NCBI GenBank assembly: GCA_031216445.1
Contig: CM062219.1
Span: 10,760,501 to 10,824,500 of the forward strand
Length of the DNA stretch: 64,000 nucleotides
Direction: 5' to 3'
Source: Lateolabrax maculatus
Taxonomy: Eukaryota > Chordata > Actinopteri > Acropomatiformes > Lateolabracidae
Positions 26,401 through 39,032 of this stretch are shown here, piece by piece. The notes beneath the pieces were generated by a model that was not told the origin of the DNA, made no database searches, and worked only from the letters and a program-made list of their open reading frames with translations. The translations under genes and the position numbers were made by a program. The first letter of the stretch is position 1. Every line of letters begins with the position of its first letter.

Positions 26401-29400
26401 AAAGCAGTTTAAAGACACAGGTCAGGAGAGAGAAGACTGTGGGGTCAAGCGGGGGAACAGTTTTCACCGTCCCCTGGGTGCTGCCTCTGAACTTAGGGGA
26501 ACTTCAGTACTTAACCCTTCGAGATCTCTCATCCCACGACCAGGACAGGGAAGAGGGGAAGGTAGGGAGGGAGGAAGCAGCCGTCCCCAAAGGACCCCTC
26601 CCAATCTAGAAAGGGGTCAAACCAAGTTGAGCATACTCTATTGAGATGCAATGAATGAATGATTGAATGAAACACCTACACCAGCCCCAAGCCAGGCATC
26701 ACTATGTTGTCTTGTGAGGACAATCCTGCAGGAACATAGCTGCTTCTGTGCTTACATTGGTTGGGAAGGGTTGTAAAATGACTCCATCCTCATGCCGCGC
26801 CGTTTCGCCTCGGTTGGGGTACTGCCTCGGAGCAGAGCCCGTCTCGTACATAGACATGGCGCGACCTCCCCGGGGTGGGTGTCGACCACAGGGCCCCTGG
26901 AGGTGTTGTTGTCCGCTGGGGGTCTGCCATCGCAGTGTTGTGTTTTCAGTCTGCAGGGAGTTCAGCTGAAGGGAACAAAACATCCTTCAATTCAACTCTA
27001 GCTGGGGGATGATCTCCTTACGAAAGCCAGGCCAGACATCAATAATAAAGGGGAATACGGCTAAGCCTCCAGGAGAAATGCAACTCCTCTATGTTGAGTT
27101 CATCCTCACCTCTATTTTGTTTTTGGTTTCTCTTCAAAGTTTTTCTCACAACAAAAAGGTTTGTTTTTGTAACAAATGAAGTGCTGACACTGTGTGTTGA
27201 TAGTAACTCCTGAGGTACGACCCCTTGAGAAACGGCTGCATAAGTGGCTGCCCTTATTTACATGAACAGCACTTAGAATCTAAAAAGGGCAAAGGGAAAC
27301 ACGACTTGTTCAGCTTTCTGTCTAACAATTAAAGTCCATATTATTATCTTAAATTATCTCAAAGTCAACGGCCACTGAGGACAGGCAAATCTGATGAAAT
27401 GAATTCATCAGATCACCGGAGTGATCCAGCCTGGGAGACTATGACCCCATTTGCACTTCATCAAAAAAGTGAAGACGAAAAAAAAAAAAGCATGCCTTAA
27501 CACCACTGGGTTAAGGGAAACAATCTACTTTTTTTTACTACTAAGAAATAAGTAACTGAGTGATGTGATATGTGCGGAATATAAAATATATATAGATCAG
27601 TTGTGTCTTGCTAATGCTTGCTGCATGTCTCCTGGAGGTGTCAGTTATCTAATTTAATGACAATTGTGTAATGTGAGCGCAGAGTTGAGAACTCCAGTGA
27701 TACAGCCACAGTCAAAAACTCTATTCGACGGTTCTGTAGATTTATGATGATGGATCATAACATCCTCTGTGGTTACCATTTGTTGATTAGTACTTGGCTC
27801 TTTTGACATCTGACTTGGGACTCATCACACTGTTTTAGACCACAAACAACCATCATCCGGTCCTGTTTTATCGTTTCACTGAACAGCATTGCAGAGGAAG
27901 TCTGGTGATTGTTAATTACTACCACAGGAATTTTACCCCATCCAGATACATAGCTGCCATTTTCTCTGTTACACTGGTAATGTAGAATTTCAATTGAAAT
28001 TACAACAAGTATTATGACCTTCTATGGTATTTTCATCCATTTCATCCAAAAAAACAACAAATGAATGCACTGTATAACTCATACACTGTATCATTTTAAA
28101 TAGGCTATGTCTGAAAAGGACAGGCAGGCATGACCTGAACATAAATTAATAATGTCTCTGGTAACATGGAGAAGGATCAAGTTTTGTACACACAGTCAAA
28201 TTTTAACACTAGCTGTGTGAGTCATGAGGAAAGCCAGTATCAGAAAGGATGTGAATATCCTAATTCCAGTACAAAGTGACCTCTAATTATGGATCTTGAA
28301 ATATTAATGTCCACCATCTTATTTAGGTGAGGAAAATCAAACTATGAGAGCATACTGACTTTGAACCCATTTCTGCAAACCAAAGAAATGTGAACAGTCC
28401 GCAGGACAATTCTCACTTTGCTTAGCAATTACATGTGAATTTACCTACCTTGCCCTGCATCAAGCGCAGCTCTTCACTAAGGTGACAGTTGACTTTAAGA
28501 AGCTGTTGTATTTTGGCTTCTGAAGCAGTGAGGGCGGTCTTCACCTCCATAAATTCTTGCACTGTGATCGGTCCATCAGAGAGGTCAGATGACTCTGAGC
28601 TCTGCAGCAGAACATGTTACATAGGATAGGATTCGATCAGTTTTAAAAAGTAAAGCAAGATGTATGTAAATATCTTGATAGTAGCAGGTTCCAAAAAAAC
28701 ATTAACCTTGGTCCTTCTATCATTGCAGCTGTCCCCGCAGGTAGCCTCTTGCACTGGATCTTCATCTGATGCCACACTGTCGTAATCTGGCTGGTCATTG
28801 TCCTGGCTCTCACTGTTGTGGCGACTGTCTATTCCCTGAAGGATCAGCTCCACATTCTCTGAAGGCAGACCACCAGTTTAAAGCATTAGAGATCAAACGA
28901 GCAGGCAGATGTATAAATCAAATAGCTACTGAACACATTTTATTTTTGTTGACTGAATACAAAAGTCGGGACTTGCTCTTCTTTATTACCCTTAAAAAAA
29001 ATCTTCCCTGAGTATACACAGGGAGGAAAACAGGCTGTGATGTGGTTTGCTATAATTTACAGAATGCAGAAGTTTTCAATATTAAAACCCAAATTTACAA
29101 TCTGTTTTTGGCAACATTTCTGCACAATCATCAGTACATATAGTCCACATTCTAATTATGGTCTATATAGCTGAGCCCACAAGGTCCACATTTATATGCA
29201 AAATTCAATACAGGCTTCCTGCATCTTATTTGCAACACCCAATCTTTACTGCTTAATGTCTCTCTTCTGTGTATACGCTAATAAACACATTTACTGCAAT
29301 ACAAACCCAAAACAAAAGTACATTAGCAAGGAAATTCAAGGTCTGTTAATAACCAAAACTGAAAGATATATTCTACCTTTGGGACTTTCGCAGGAATTAC

Positions 29401-32400
29401 CCCACTGCCGTCGTTTAGCATCAGTTAGAATATCGATGACCAGGGTGGCAAATTCATGAGCACTAAACCTTGCCAATTTTTGACGACCCTGATTTTTTTG
29501 GGGGGCAAAACACAAAAAGGGGAAAACATGGCACCACTGTTAAATCCAGTATTTACACAAAAAATTTAATTTTAAACAGGAGGCAATACTGGTGCAAACA
29601 CTTGCCTGGTTTCTGGTAGAGGAGTACTCTGGATTGACAGGCAGAAAAGGCACAACTGTGGTGTCTGTTACAAGTGTACTGTGGTTCTGAGTGGCCAACC
29701 ACACTGAAAAAACACAGCATAAAGATAAAACAATAAAAAGCAGGCATAAAAAGAATTACATTACATACAGCATTATATATTGATATATAATATGTTGTTC
29801 TACGGTGTTTCACCTGCATCGGTTTCTCTTCTGTCAACTTCATCATAAACGTCCATGGCAAGTTCTTCAAACTGATGGTTACTTAACTGGCACAAAATAA
29901 AGCAGAAATTCTGGTTTACTGTTAAAACACATTTAGATTTTGAACCTCAGATCGCATGTCAAAATGTCTCACCGACTGGAGCTTCTTCTTTGCAGCTTTT
30001 GCAAACTCTGACAAATCCAGGCTGCTTTGGACGAAAAATTCAAATTGTTAATTTTTCTGTTAACAAAATTCCACACAAACAAAGAAAGAGACACACAATG
30101 GCAAAACTAACCAACATACTTACTTATTTCTTATCCATCAAAAGAATGCAGCATAGGAAAAATAAGATTAGGTTATTATTTTCTGAATGTCTATCCCACT
30201 ATCTTTACACAGAGCAAAAGGCAAACAGCATTGAATAGCAGCTAGGAACCAGTCAGTCAGAGATAATAACATAATTTGGTATTGTTTTCTGTGCATTAAA
30301 ACTTCTCAACTTTTTAAACTTTTTTTGAACTCCGTAATATTGGTTAAGTGAGGTGCCTGTGCAGAGCCTTAAGGATATTAAAAGACAATACCCAGCCTGT
30401 ACAGTGCTGCTGTCTGGCTAGAGATACAGAAGTATCCTGCTTTCGCACCACCAGACTACACGACAGCTTCTTTAACTCATCCTCCCTCACCAGAAATAAT
30501 TATTATTTTTCTTTTTAACAATTAAATAGCAAAATGGGACTATATCTGCATCTTGTTGTACAACCCTGTGTTGTAGAATGAAATGAAATTAACCATGTAT
30601 CCTTGTAACTAATTAGGTACGGAAACAAAATTCTTAATATGACTTAAACATAGCTATTACCTGTCTGCCATCTGTGGAATGATGAAGTGCTGCCCATTTC
30701 TGTGATCTACAATACAACAAGGACATAACAGAGAGCAATTACCATAGAGAAAAAGAGAAAACATCAGCTCTCAAATGCCATGCAGCGGCCTTGCTTAATG
30801 TGCCTACTTACCTGGTCGTCTACCACAAAGGTAAAATGTTAACCGGTCAGTGAGTTCATACTGTATCTCCACTAGCCTCTCTGCGAGCTCCTGATGCCCA
30901 GCTTGTCTGTGCAGATTAGGATTAAAAAGGTCATGTTTCAGAAATATGCCACAGTACTAAGGATAACAAATGCCTAGGGTAGGATGCCTTTAAATTAATC
31001 TATGTTAAAAACACGAGGCTATAAAGTTCACAAAAAAATACATTCAAAAGTACATAGTTGGTTTGGTAACTCAGTTTCTAAGTAATAAGCATAGAACTGA
31101 AGGAGAAGATCTGTGGGTGTTAGCTGTCCATGGTGACCAGTCATGCTTACACACCACCAAGCCTCTGTTACGCCAGAAACCATAAAATATGTAGTTTTTA
31201 CTAGCTCACATTACTGTGCAATGCAGAGATTATCTAGAATATCTGTTGTGTAAAAATAGGTATACTAAAATTAACGTGACAAATCACTCTCAGCTTCATT
31301 ATATTTATTTGTTTCATTTTTTGTTTTTGCTAAACTAGTCAAGCTGAGTCAGCTAGAACACTATGCTACGGAGTTTTTCCTTCCTCTTTTGCCTCAGTTA
31401 GTCATACTCTTATTGCATTAGTCAGTAACACATAATGCCAGTGGGTCTGTGTCTAATATGCATTGTAGTGCAAGGCATGCTAAATATTTTAGCCATTTCA
31501 GCTGGAACTTTTTTCAGTATGTAACTAGGCGTTTTTTTCTACCAATTTCTACACGTTTCCGTTTACCTTATCCTTTTAAGCGACAATGTGCTACATTTCC
31601 TTATTAACACCTCAACATACAAATAGTACTCATTATATACACGCAACACTTTATTTCTGTGTACATGCTTAAATCTCCAGGATGTGTATCATTTCCTGTA
31701 GCACAGCCACCAGAGAGCTGGGCTGTGTCTGCTAAGATGATGCGGCCACACAACAGGTTTCAGGTTTGTTCAAAGCAATAGGTTTCATATTGTGGCATCT
31801 CCAAAATCATAGAGGCGTCAGTAATATTATATAGTGTTGGTACAGACTCCCCACTGTTCATACCTAAAGAAAACATCCTTACGTAGAACAAATAAAAAGA
31901 TAAGCCCTTGTTAAATTAAAAACATAAGCCCTGTTTTACCTTGCATAATCGATGGGGGTCTTTCCACTGGAGTCCAGAGCCCCGGGATCAGCTCCATAGA
32001 CTGCCAACAGTTCTGCTTGTAACATTTGTCCTGCTTTTGCTGCTATGTGTAGTGGCGTATTTCCTTTCTCCTGTTGTCCCAATAAACAACACAGCGATGA
32101 AGCATTATTATTATGGTCAACTTAAACCTCACAAAATGAGTTTTTTTTTTTTTTTGCTTATTCCACTACACTTACTGGATGGAAGAAGTTGGCCTGTGCT
32201 CCCAAAGATAAGAGTCTTAGGCAGGTCTCCAGGTTTCCAGTCCGAACACTGGAATGGAGTTGCTGAAAGGAGATTGACAAGCAGAGTAACATGACGCATT
32301 ATCCTGCTGGAAATTGAGATTATGTGGAATAAAGGATACACCAGGGGCATCATTTTAATAGGGTGCACAGTTATGCCAATATCAGTTTATGGGGGCATTA

Positions 32401-35400
32401 AAGACAAAAGATTTTTATGCCTTCAGTGCATTCACTCAACTGCACTTTTCTATTTCGAAATTACAAAGGCTTTGCTGTTAGTCAACCATAAATGGTAATT
32501 GAAATGCCTACTATTAATATGCATTTAATTCAGTTTGTAATTCAATTTTTTGTTATTATTTTATTTGGAATATTAGAGAATGAAGAATGCAAGTTACCAC
32601 AAAAAAACAAAAATAGAACAAATTCTCACCTTGCTGAGGTCTTTTGCGGTTACACTGTCATCTTCCCGACAAGGCATCCGATGAACATACGCCAACATCT
32701 GATATTTGGCCTTGATGAACTCTGTCTTGTTCGGACTGGAAACAACAAAAAAAGATGCTCACATCTAAAACCAGAAACACTGAAAATCTGGACCACGATT
32801 ACACTTCACATAAGCAACTATATATGTCTGTTTAAGACAAACAACATTCACAACATATAAACTGGGGATGTCCTGATGTCTAATATTAAAATCACACAAT
32901 ATCTGAACATTTTAATGTATAGTATTTGATTGGTGGCAAAGCAATTCCTCCATTAAGTAATCCACTATAACACATCACAAGATCCTAGAGATCTTGTTGT
33001 GCCTTATATCAAGAAAAGGTTCTCAGAAGTTCCCTAGCAATTATGCAATTATTGTTGCAAATTCTGGGAAGTATTGATAATAATAAGCTTATCTATATAG
33101 CACCTTTCAAGAACAGGCGTCATAAAGTGCTTCACAAGAAAAACAAAAAAAAGAATAACAGACAGTGTAACAGATATTAAAAACAGACATCCAGCAAAAA
33201 CACAGGCCAGAGACAAAGTAAACACAACAAATTAAGCAAAAGCAAGTCTAAACAGATGGGTCTTGCTTTTTAAAAGCGTCCACAGTGTCCACAGATCTTA
33301 AATCCAACAGGAGAGAGTTCCAAAGTTTGGAGCTCAAACCTCAAAAGCACAGTCTCCTTTAGTTTTGAGTCTGGAGCAAAGAACAACCAATAAACACTTA
33401 TCAGAGGACCTCAGATTCCTACTGGTATTGTATGGCTGCAGTAGCTCTGTAATGTAGGCAGGTGCCTGACCATGCAAGGCTCTGAAAGTGATTACCAGAA
33501 TCTTGAACTGGATTATGGATTTGATGGGAAGCCAGTGTAAAGAAAACAGGATTGGGGTTACATGAGACCTTTTGGGGGACTTGATCAGGCAGCGGCATTT
33601 TGGACTACTTAAGCAGCTTAGGGATGTTTTGTGGAGACAGGTGAAAGGGGAATACAGTAATCAAGACAGGAGGAAATAAAGGCATGTATAATCATCTCCA
33701 TTTCAGCTATGGACACAAGGGGCCTGAGTTTATGCAATTCAGTAGAAAACGACATGTACAGTTGAATATCGTCCGCATAAATATGGAAGGAGATACCTTT
33801 AAAATTACTTATTATCTGCCTGAGAAGGGCAGGTACAATGCAAACAGCACTGGGCCCAGGACAGAACCTTCTGGAACACCGCAAAGCAGAGATTAAATTA
33901 ATGAGGAATAATTATGAACTGTAACCAAGGAAGTCTTGGCTGATCTAAAAGTTCCAGTACAGAATATTCTCCTGCATCACACTGCATTAACAGATAATTT
34001 GAGACTTTAAGAAGAGCGGTTTCTGTTGAATGCAACAGACAGAAACCCGACTGAAACTTGTCTAGTATAAGTATATCTATCCTTCCTCATTGTCAGATAA
34101 TCTCTGTACAGAAAGAGTACTGAAGGAAGCTGACGCAACTATGGGGTCTGTAAAGCCCTGAAAACTCCAATAGTTCCTGAACAATCAGAAAGTACAATCC
34201 AAAGAGAAGGGACTTTTTTTTAACACCTGGAACTATCCTACAGGAACAAAATGTAGTCATGGTTCTTTCAGCTTAGGCAGGTTTAGTTCCCAATTTCCTG
34301 AAAAGTCCCTTGGGAAAGTTCCTGCGGTGGAAACGCCCAATAAGAAAGCATTCATATTGAAACTTGATTTGGGATCGAGGATAGCTGCGTCCTGTTTGGT
34401 GCAATGAGTACTTTCTGTCTGTTGTCTGGTGATTGAATGTGTTTAAGTGCGAGGGTCGTAGTCAGCATGGCTGTGTTTATATGTGGCTGATTGTTTAACT
34501 TTACTCCACCAGCCAGACACCAGGCCAACACAGTGTTTATAACTGGCAGTGGATGTGGGTGACTACATCACATCTCTCATTTTGTTCTTTGTTATGAGTT
34601 ACAGTACATACTGCTTGTTAAAAAAGCATTCATAATAAAGGAAGAGCTGCGCCAGGCCACTAAAATGTACTTTTTTGCATAACCATTCAGTTAATCAACA
34701 ATTGTCAAATTGATCCCATACAACTAACATGATTAGAATATTTCCACTTGGATTTAACTGTGCATTCATTCTGTTATCTATTTTCCCATCTGCATGATCA
34801 GGTCACTACATTTCTTAAAGTTACTTGAGACTGGCCACGAGTCATGTCCGTGGTACAGAGGGCCAATTATGCATGTTCACTGACCTTAACTAGGCAAATC
34901 AATTTTGCCAGTAGAGCTTTATATCAAAGTGCAAGCAAGCATACCAAAAACCGCAGTGACACATGAAAATCCTTAAAAGCACTTACTGAACTCTGTCCTG
35001 GGGGTTGGCTTTGCGCTTCCCACTCACTGAAGAGGAAGGGTCCAGAAGGCTATGCTCCCATATGGAATTAGCTCCATTGCCATATAGTGTCTGGACCATC
35101 TAAAACATGAAACCACATTACAGGTGACCTGAATCCATTGTCATTATATGTAAAGTTGCCCTCTAGTCGCCTGATGGTGCGTGTTATTGTGCAACCAACC
35201 GCTGTATTATCTACCACACAGTCTGGACGTGTGGTGTGTATGTCCCCTCACCTGTAGCTGGGAGGATGGCCACGGGGAATGAGTCAGATGTCGGACTTGA
35301 GAGCTGTGTCGCCCCAGACCCCGATGGATGCTGCAGCACTCATCGCAGATCAACACACCCCTGTTAACAGAGGCCCAGCGTGGCTCTGCAACAAGATGTA

Positions 35401-36041
35401 GATGTTAGTTAACCCAACAGTCCATCGTTAGACGACCGATCACGTCAACTTACACACGTTCAAATTGAGAGCGTTTATGGTTTTAATTGATTTAATTTAA
35501 TTCGCTGAACGGCAGCGACGGACGACCCCTCCAGGGTTAGCTGCTTCCCTAATGTCTTCGACCAACAAAAAAAAAATAAAATAAATCACAATCACAAACG
35601 TAGCCAGGCGCGGGTCGGATGGGCGACAGCGTTGGTTTGTATGTTACCAGTAGCTGACTAATCTGTTAAACCCAACCCGAGGTTTGACGTCTGACCATAA
35701 CAAACCCTCACTGGAGACAAATTCACGCCAAGAGTTTCAGGATCAGACAAGTTAATGCAGACACGACACATTTTAACAAGTGTTTCCACGGGAGGAACAC
35801 TTACAGACATTACAATTAGCCATCGAGACAACTGTCAACAAGCTGCCGGCGCTTGGTAACGACACTGGGTTAACTAACTAACCAACTAACTAACCAACTA
35901 ACCAGCTAACCAACCGACTGACTCGTAAGTCGAGGTGAGGGTTTAGCTGGCTAGCCGGGCAGCTAACGTTAGCTGGGTTGCCATCGTACCCGGAGCGCTG
36001 CAGTCCGCGCAGACCTCCCTGCTTCGCACTCGCTTTGACAT
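23428..36041 (-). CDS. git2: ARF GTPase-activating protein GIT2
   Basis: Twenty coding exons on the minus strand: 35990-36041, 35252-35385, 34987-35099, 32630-32735, 32176-32262, 31940-32070, 30812-30906, 30661-30706, 29973-30021, 29814-29886, 29606-29703, 29377-29488, 28707-28858, 28449-28601, 26756-26965, 26516-26605, 25806-25888, 24973-25125, 23934-23997, 23428-23637. All phases agree and give 736 residues (human GIT2 is 759). The ArfGAP zinc finger is Cys11-X2-Cys14-X16-Cys31-X2-Cys34, followed by the arginine finger Arg39. Ankyrin repeats span about 132-228 (GNTPLHIAAKAGQ). Two Spa2-homology repeats follow at about 254-365, then the QDNDQPDYDSVASDED stretch and a coiled coil at about 425-480. 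A paxillin-binding FAT-like C-terminus ends VTTKENNN. The protein scaffolds PIX, GRK and paxillin at focal adhesions and endosomes. Intron 11 uses a GC donor. Confidence 0.95.
25354..25386. repeat. Perfect inverted repeat (15-bp stem, 3-nt loop)
   Basis: TTGCATCCAAGCCAA is followed by TAT and then its exact reverse complement. It lies in git2 intron 17 and would form a hairpin in the transcript of either strand. No flanking element was recognised. Confidence 0.9.
26301..26322. repeat. Poly-A tract (22 bases)
   Basis: A run of 22 A on the plus strand reads as poly-T on the git2 sense strand, directly before CCCACAG, and so resembles a strong polypyrimidine tract in git2 intron 16. Confidence 0.9.
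29600..29605 (-). promoter_or_regulatory. git2: Non-canonical GC splice donor, git2 intron 11
   Basis: Exon 11 ends ...AGAAACCAG at 29606 and the intron begins GCAAGT on the minus strand. The frame joins in phase 0 to exon 12 (GRQKLARF), exactly as in human GIT2. No GT donor nearby preserves the frame. GCAAGT is the usual form of the minor GC-AG class. Confidence 0.8.
33075..33895 (-). mobile_element. Degraded LINE (L2/CR1-like) fragment in git2 intron 3
   Basis: Reverse-transcriptase pieces read on the minus strand: GVPEGSVLGP (33852-33881), the catalytic box YADD (33768-33779, in FHIYADDIQLY) and HAFISSCLDYC (about 33645-33690). In intact elements the last two lie far apart, and GVPEGSVLGP and YADD are here in different frames, so the copy is both deleted and frameshifted. 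The far end near 33080 reads GAAAGGTGCTATATAGATAAG on the minus strand, like the 3' ends of fish L2-type LINEs. The copy is in the same orientation as git2 and looks inactive. The clade is an inference from motifs only. Confidence 0.75.
34195..34345. repeat. Possible teleost interspersed repeat fragment
   Basis: The segment has repeated AGTTCC/TTCCTG words and ends near AGTTCCTGCGGTGGAAACGC, a phrase I associate with dispersed fish repeats. No terminal repeats were delimited, so the boundaries are rough. Confidence 0.3.
35868..35916. repeat. (AACT)n-like tandem repeat in git2 intron 1
   Basis: Tandem TAACTAACCAACTAAC words alternate between AACT and AACC units. The tract lies about 75 bp inside intron 1 from the git2 exon 1 donor at 35989. 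Confidence 0.85.
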
Positions 36042-36246
36042 CCCTCGCTGGAAAATCCTTGAGTCCGGGCAGGACGGACGTTTGAAAGACTCGTCAAAAA
36101 CACAGCTGGACCGAGATAAGAAGGGGGGAAAAAAGGGGGTTAGTCCGCCCTCGCAGGTTGTAGTCAACGATACTAGCGGGCGAAGCAACCGTGGTCGTCT
36201 GCCCTCCCCTACTGTTGAACAAAGCGGTGTCCCGTTCCAACACTCA

Positions 36247-36325
36247 CACTGCCTCCTTGTCTGCCTCCTTGTCTGCCTCCTTGTCTGCTTCCTTGTCTGC
36301 TTCCTTGTCTGCCTCCTTCCTTGCT
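36247..36325. repeat. Minisatellite, 12-bp unit (TGCCTCCTTGTC)
   Basis: About six tandem copies of a 12-bp pyrimidine-rich unit are seen, with C/T variation (TGCCTCC or TGCTTCC). The array is about 200 bp upstream of the git2 start codon and could fall in its promoter or 5' UTR. Confidence 0.9.
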
Positions 36326-36699
36326 CCCTTTGATGTCTATCCCGTGCATCTACTCATCATGATAGCATTATGTGCAGTGTGTCCTGTATTTGGATATATG
36401 TGGGTCAACATGTGGCACCTACATAATTATTTCCCTAGTATGTGTGTAAAAATAACAATATAGTTATATGTGGTTTAAATATTTGTATATATGTTCTATG
36501 TGTGTGTGTGTAGCATGAAGGGACTACAACTTTAATTGTGTTGTGTTACTCTGTGTTGTAAAATGATAATTAAATTACCTTGATATCTTGATCAAAATGT
36601 CCACTTCGACAAATGGAAATCTGGTGTTGGGTATATATAAATAATTAACTTTTACCAGCATCTGTTTGCCCCAAGGTCACACCAGATTTCCATTTATCG

Positions 36700-37110
36700 T
36701 TGACTCAAATACTGTACTCCAGTACAAGTCTGAGGCACTGTACTTGAATATTTCCACATTATGCAACTTAAAACTTATACTGCACCATATTTCAGAGGGA
36801 ATTGTGTACTTTTAACTCCACTAAAATTATCTGATAGCTAGTATCTATAGTTACTATAGATAGAGATAGAGATTTTACATTCATGATCGTCTTATAAAAT
36901 ATGAGACATTACTTCTAAAACTACCCTAGAATATATTACATTTCTTAATTAAAATGTGTTCCCCATTGGCCAGCTACAACATTGAAATGTTTCTTACACA
37001 CCAATGCATCAGTAATAATAATATTTATATGAATAAATGTTGATAATATTAAGAAGGTAAAACTCTTTTACTTCAGTAAAGGCTTTGAAACTTCAACATC
37101 TGCTCTATAC
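36700..37110. mobile_element. Teleost non-autonomous repeat, hAT-MITE-like
   Basis: Phrases such as TATTTCAGAGGGAATTGTGTACTTTTAACTCCACT..., GGCCAGCTACAACATTGAAATG and ACCAATGCATCAGTAATAATA, in this order, match a very abundant fish repeat rich in TACTTTTACTT words. It has no reading frame. The assignment rests on recalled family sequence; the same family appears at 60612-60889. Confidence 0.6.
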
Positions 37111-38394
37111 CAACCCGCCCATGTACCAACTTAATTTCTAGGCATTGTATTTAATCCTTCTAATTTAAAATACTTCATCATATTTGATTTAAACACATCG
37201 ATTTCATTGCATGCTCGTGTCCTCATCCAATCTCTGGTTTACCTACCATTTTTATAGTGTATACCTCTGCATGTACAAAATACATGTACTCTATATTTCA
37301 CTGCATCCTACTACATTTCAAATGTTACCTCAAGTTGATTGGAACATATTACACAGAACAGCACCATCGTGTTTAGCAATGCTCACTGCATACTGTCATG
37401 GTCACAAGATCCTGGCTACCTATTTAGAAAGATGAAGCAGAGATTATTCTCTCTTCACTCTTCAGACCAGTCTGGAGTTAAACAGACAAAGTGTATCAAG
37501 CCAAACACAAATCTCAAAACCTTTTACTCACACTCCACTTATCATTTCCTTCCTGATGGGGAATTCAGATTGTGTGTCCTGCGGTTTGTGTGTTCATTCA
37601 TGCTGGAGTTTGTAGGAATGGGTTGAGGAAATGAGCTTGTCTGGTGTCCGCAGCCTATTAACATGGTATCAGTATCAGTACCATAAATACTCCGATGCAG
37701 TTTTACTGTGATATAAAATCACATTTACCATAATATAGAAACACCAAGCCACAAGCTATGGCCACAATGACTCTTGAATTACACACACACACACACAGAT
37801 ATATATATACACACACTATACTACTGACTACACTACATAGAAATAAAATAATATATGTGGTAAGATGGGATATAGTTTAACAATGTGAATGGTGAACTGT
37901 GAGATAGTGAACACCATAATGTGGAGTGGTTTTGTTTGAATTCATTATATTGAAGTGATAATTAATTTAATCAGGCCTCGATTAATTTGACCTGCGGCTC
38001 ATTAACCAGAATTATACCTCCAGCTGTGGGGAAAAAAACAATCAGGCCCTGACGATTTTGTGGATAATGTGACTAAAAAAACTTTACATGAAACACCAAA
38101 ATATTCCAAATCTGTATTTGACTCAACATGAGTTGGGCACCATAGATACACGTTGCATATCCCAACGTGTCTTGTGTGTGTGTGTTGGGTGAACGTATAG
38201 GCTACTGTGACTTTAAAGGGGTGTTGGTTCTCTGAGAGGTAACAGATAGGATTAATTTAGTCGCTAAGAACACATCGTGCATCTCGCATCCTCTCTGCCT
38301 TCAAACCGGTGTTGTCTACATCGCTTTCAAGGCGTTCTCCAAAAAAAAAAAAAAAAAAAACAGCTGTGCACCGCTGCACCCTACACCCGGAGCT

Positions 38395-38995
38395 ATGGGA
38401 GGTACAGCCGCCGTTATTATTATTATTATTTTTCCTGTCGTGTGCCTGTCATTATTTATTTCCGACACAGCATCTGATCAGCATGTTCCTTGTGTTTTTC
38501 CCCCGTGGCAGAGGCCGAGACGCGTCAGAAATTGCTGCGCAATGTCAAGAAAGAGGTTCGTTGCGTTTTATTCCTGTCTTGCTCATCACAGTTCATGTTT
38601 ACTGGAGCTGGAAGCGTAGACAGTGTGCGTGCGTGTGCGTGCGTGCGTGTGTGTGTGTGGACATCGTTCATGTGGTTTGAGCCACGACTACGCCACAGGC
38701 CTGTTTATCATAAAAAATTGACCATTTATTTTAAAAATATTTTATAATACGAGTGGATGCGATTAGGCTGCCTTGTATGATTTTGACTGGGAGACTGGCG
38801 TAAGAGGATGATGATGACGATGATGGTGGTGGTGGTGGTGATGATGATGATGATGATGACGACAATGATACAGATGATGGTGATGATGATGATTGTATTG
38901 GGAGGGGACTACCCATTTAAGAAGCAGTGCACAAATGCATTTGTTTCTATCCAGGTTAAGACCTGTTTTTTTTATATCTTGGAATCGTCTCTCTC

Positions 38996-39032
<37 letters not shown>

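Larger units (their letters stand above)
36042..38394. other. Divergent intergenic region between git2 and sgsm1
   Basis: The git2 5' UTR and promoter lie just above 36041 in a locally GC-richer segment (to about 36240). A 12-bp minisatellite at 36247-36325 and a dispersed repeat at about 36700-37110 follow. The rest is AT-rich with no recognisable gene. The sgsm1 5' UTR lies at the right end and includes a run of about 21 A (about 38340-38360) only 35 bp before the ATG. Confidence 0.6.

Noticed and set aside
29881..29886. Acceptor TTAAG before TAACCATCAG in git2 exon 10
   Set aside because: It would start with a TAA stop in frame; GTGCCAG six bases upstream gives LSNHQFEEL as in GIT2.
33684..33896. 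70-codon plus-strand frame in git2 intron 3
   Set aside because: It is antisense to the LINE reverse-transcriptase relic.
38490..38747. Frame starting at TTG 38490 as the sgsm1 start
   Set aside because: It starts at a non-ATG codon and reads through the exon 2 donor; the spliced 7-nt exon explains the start better.
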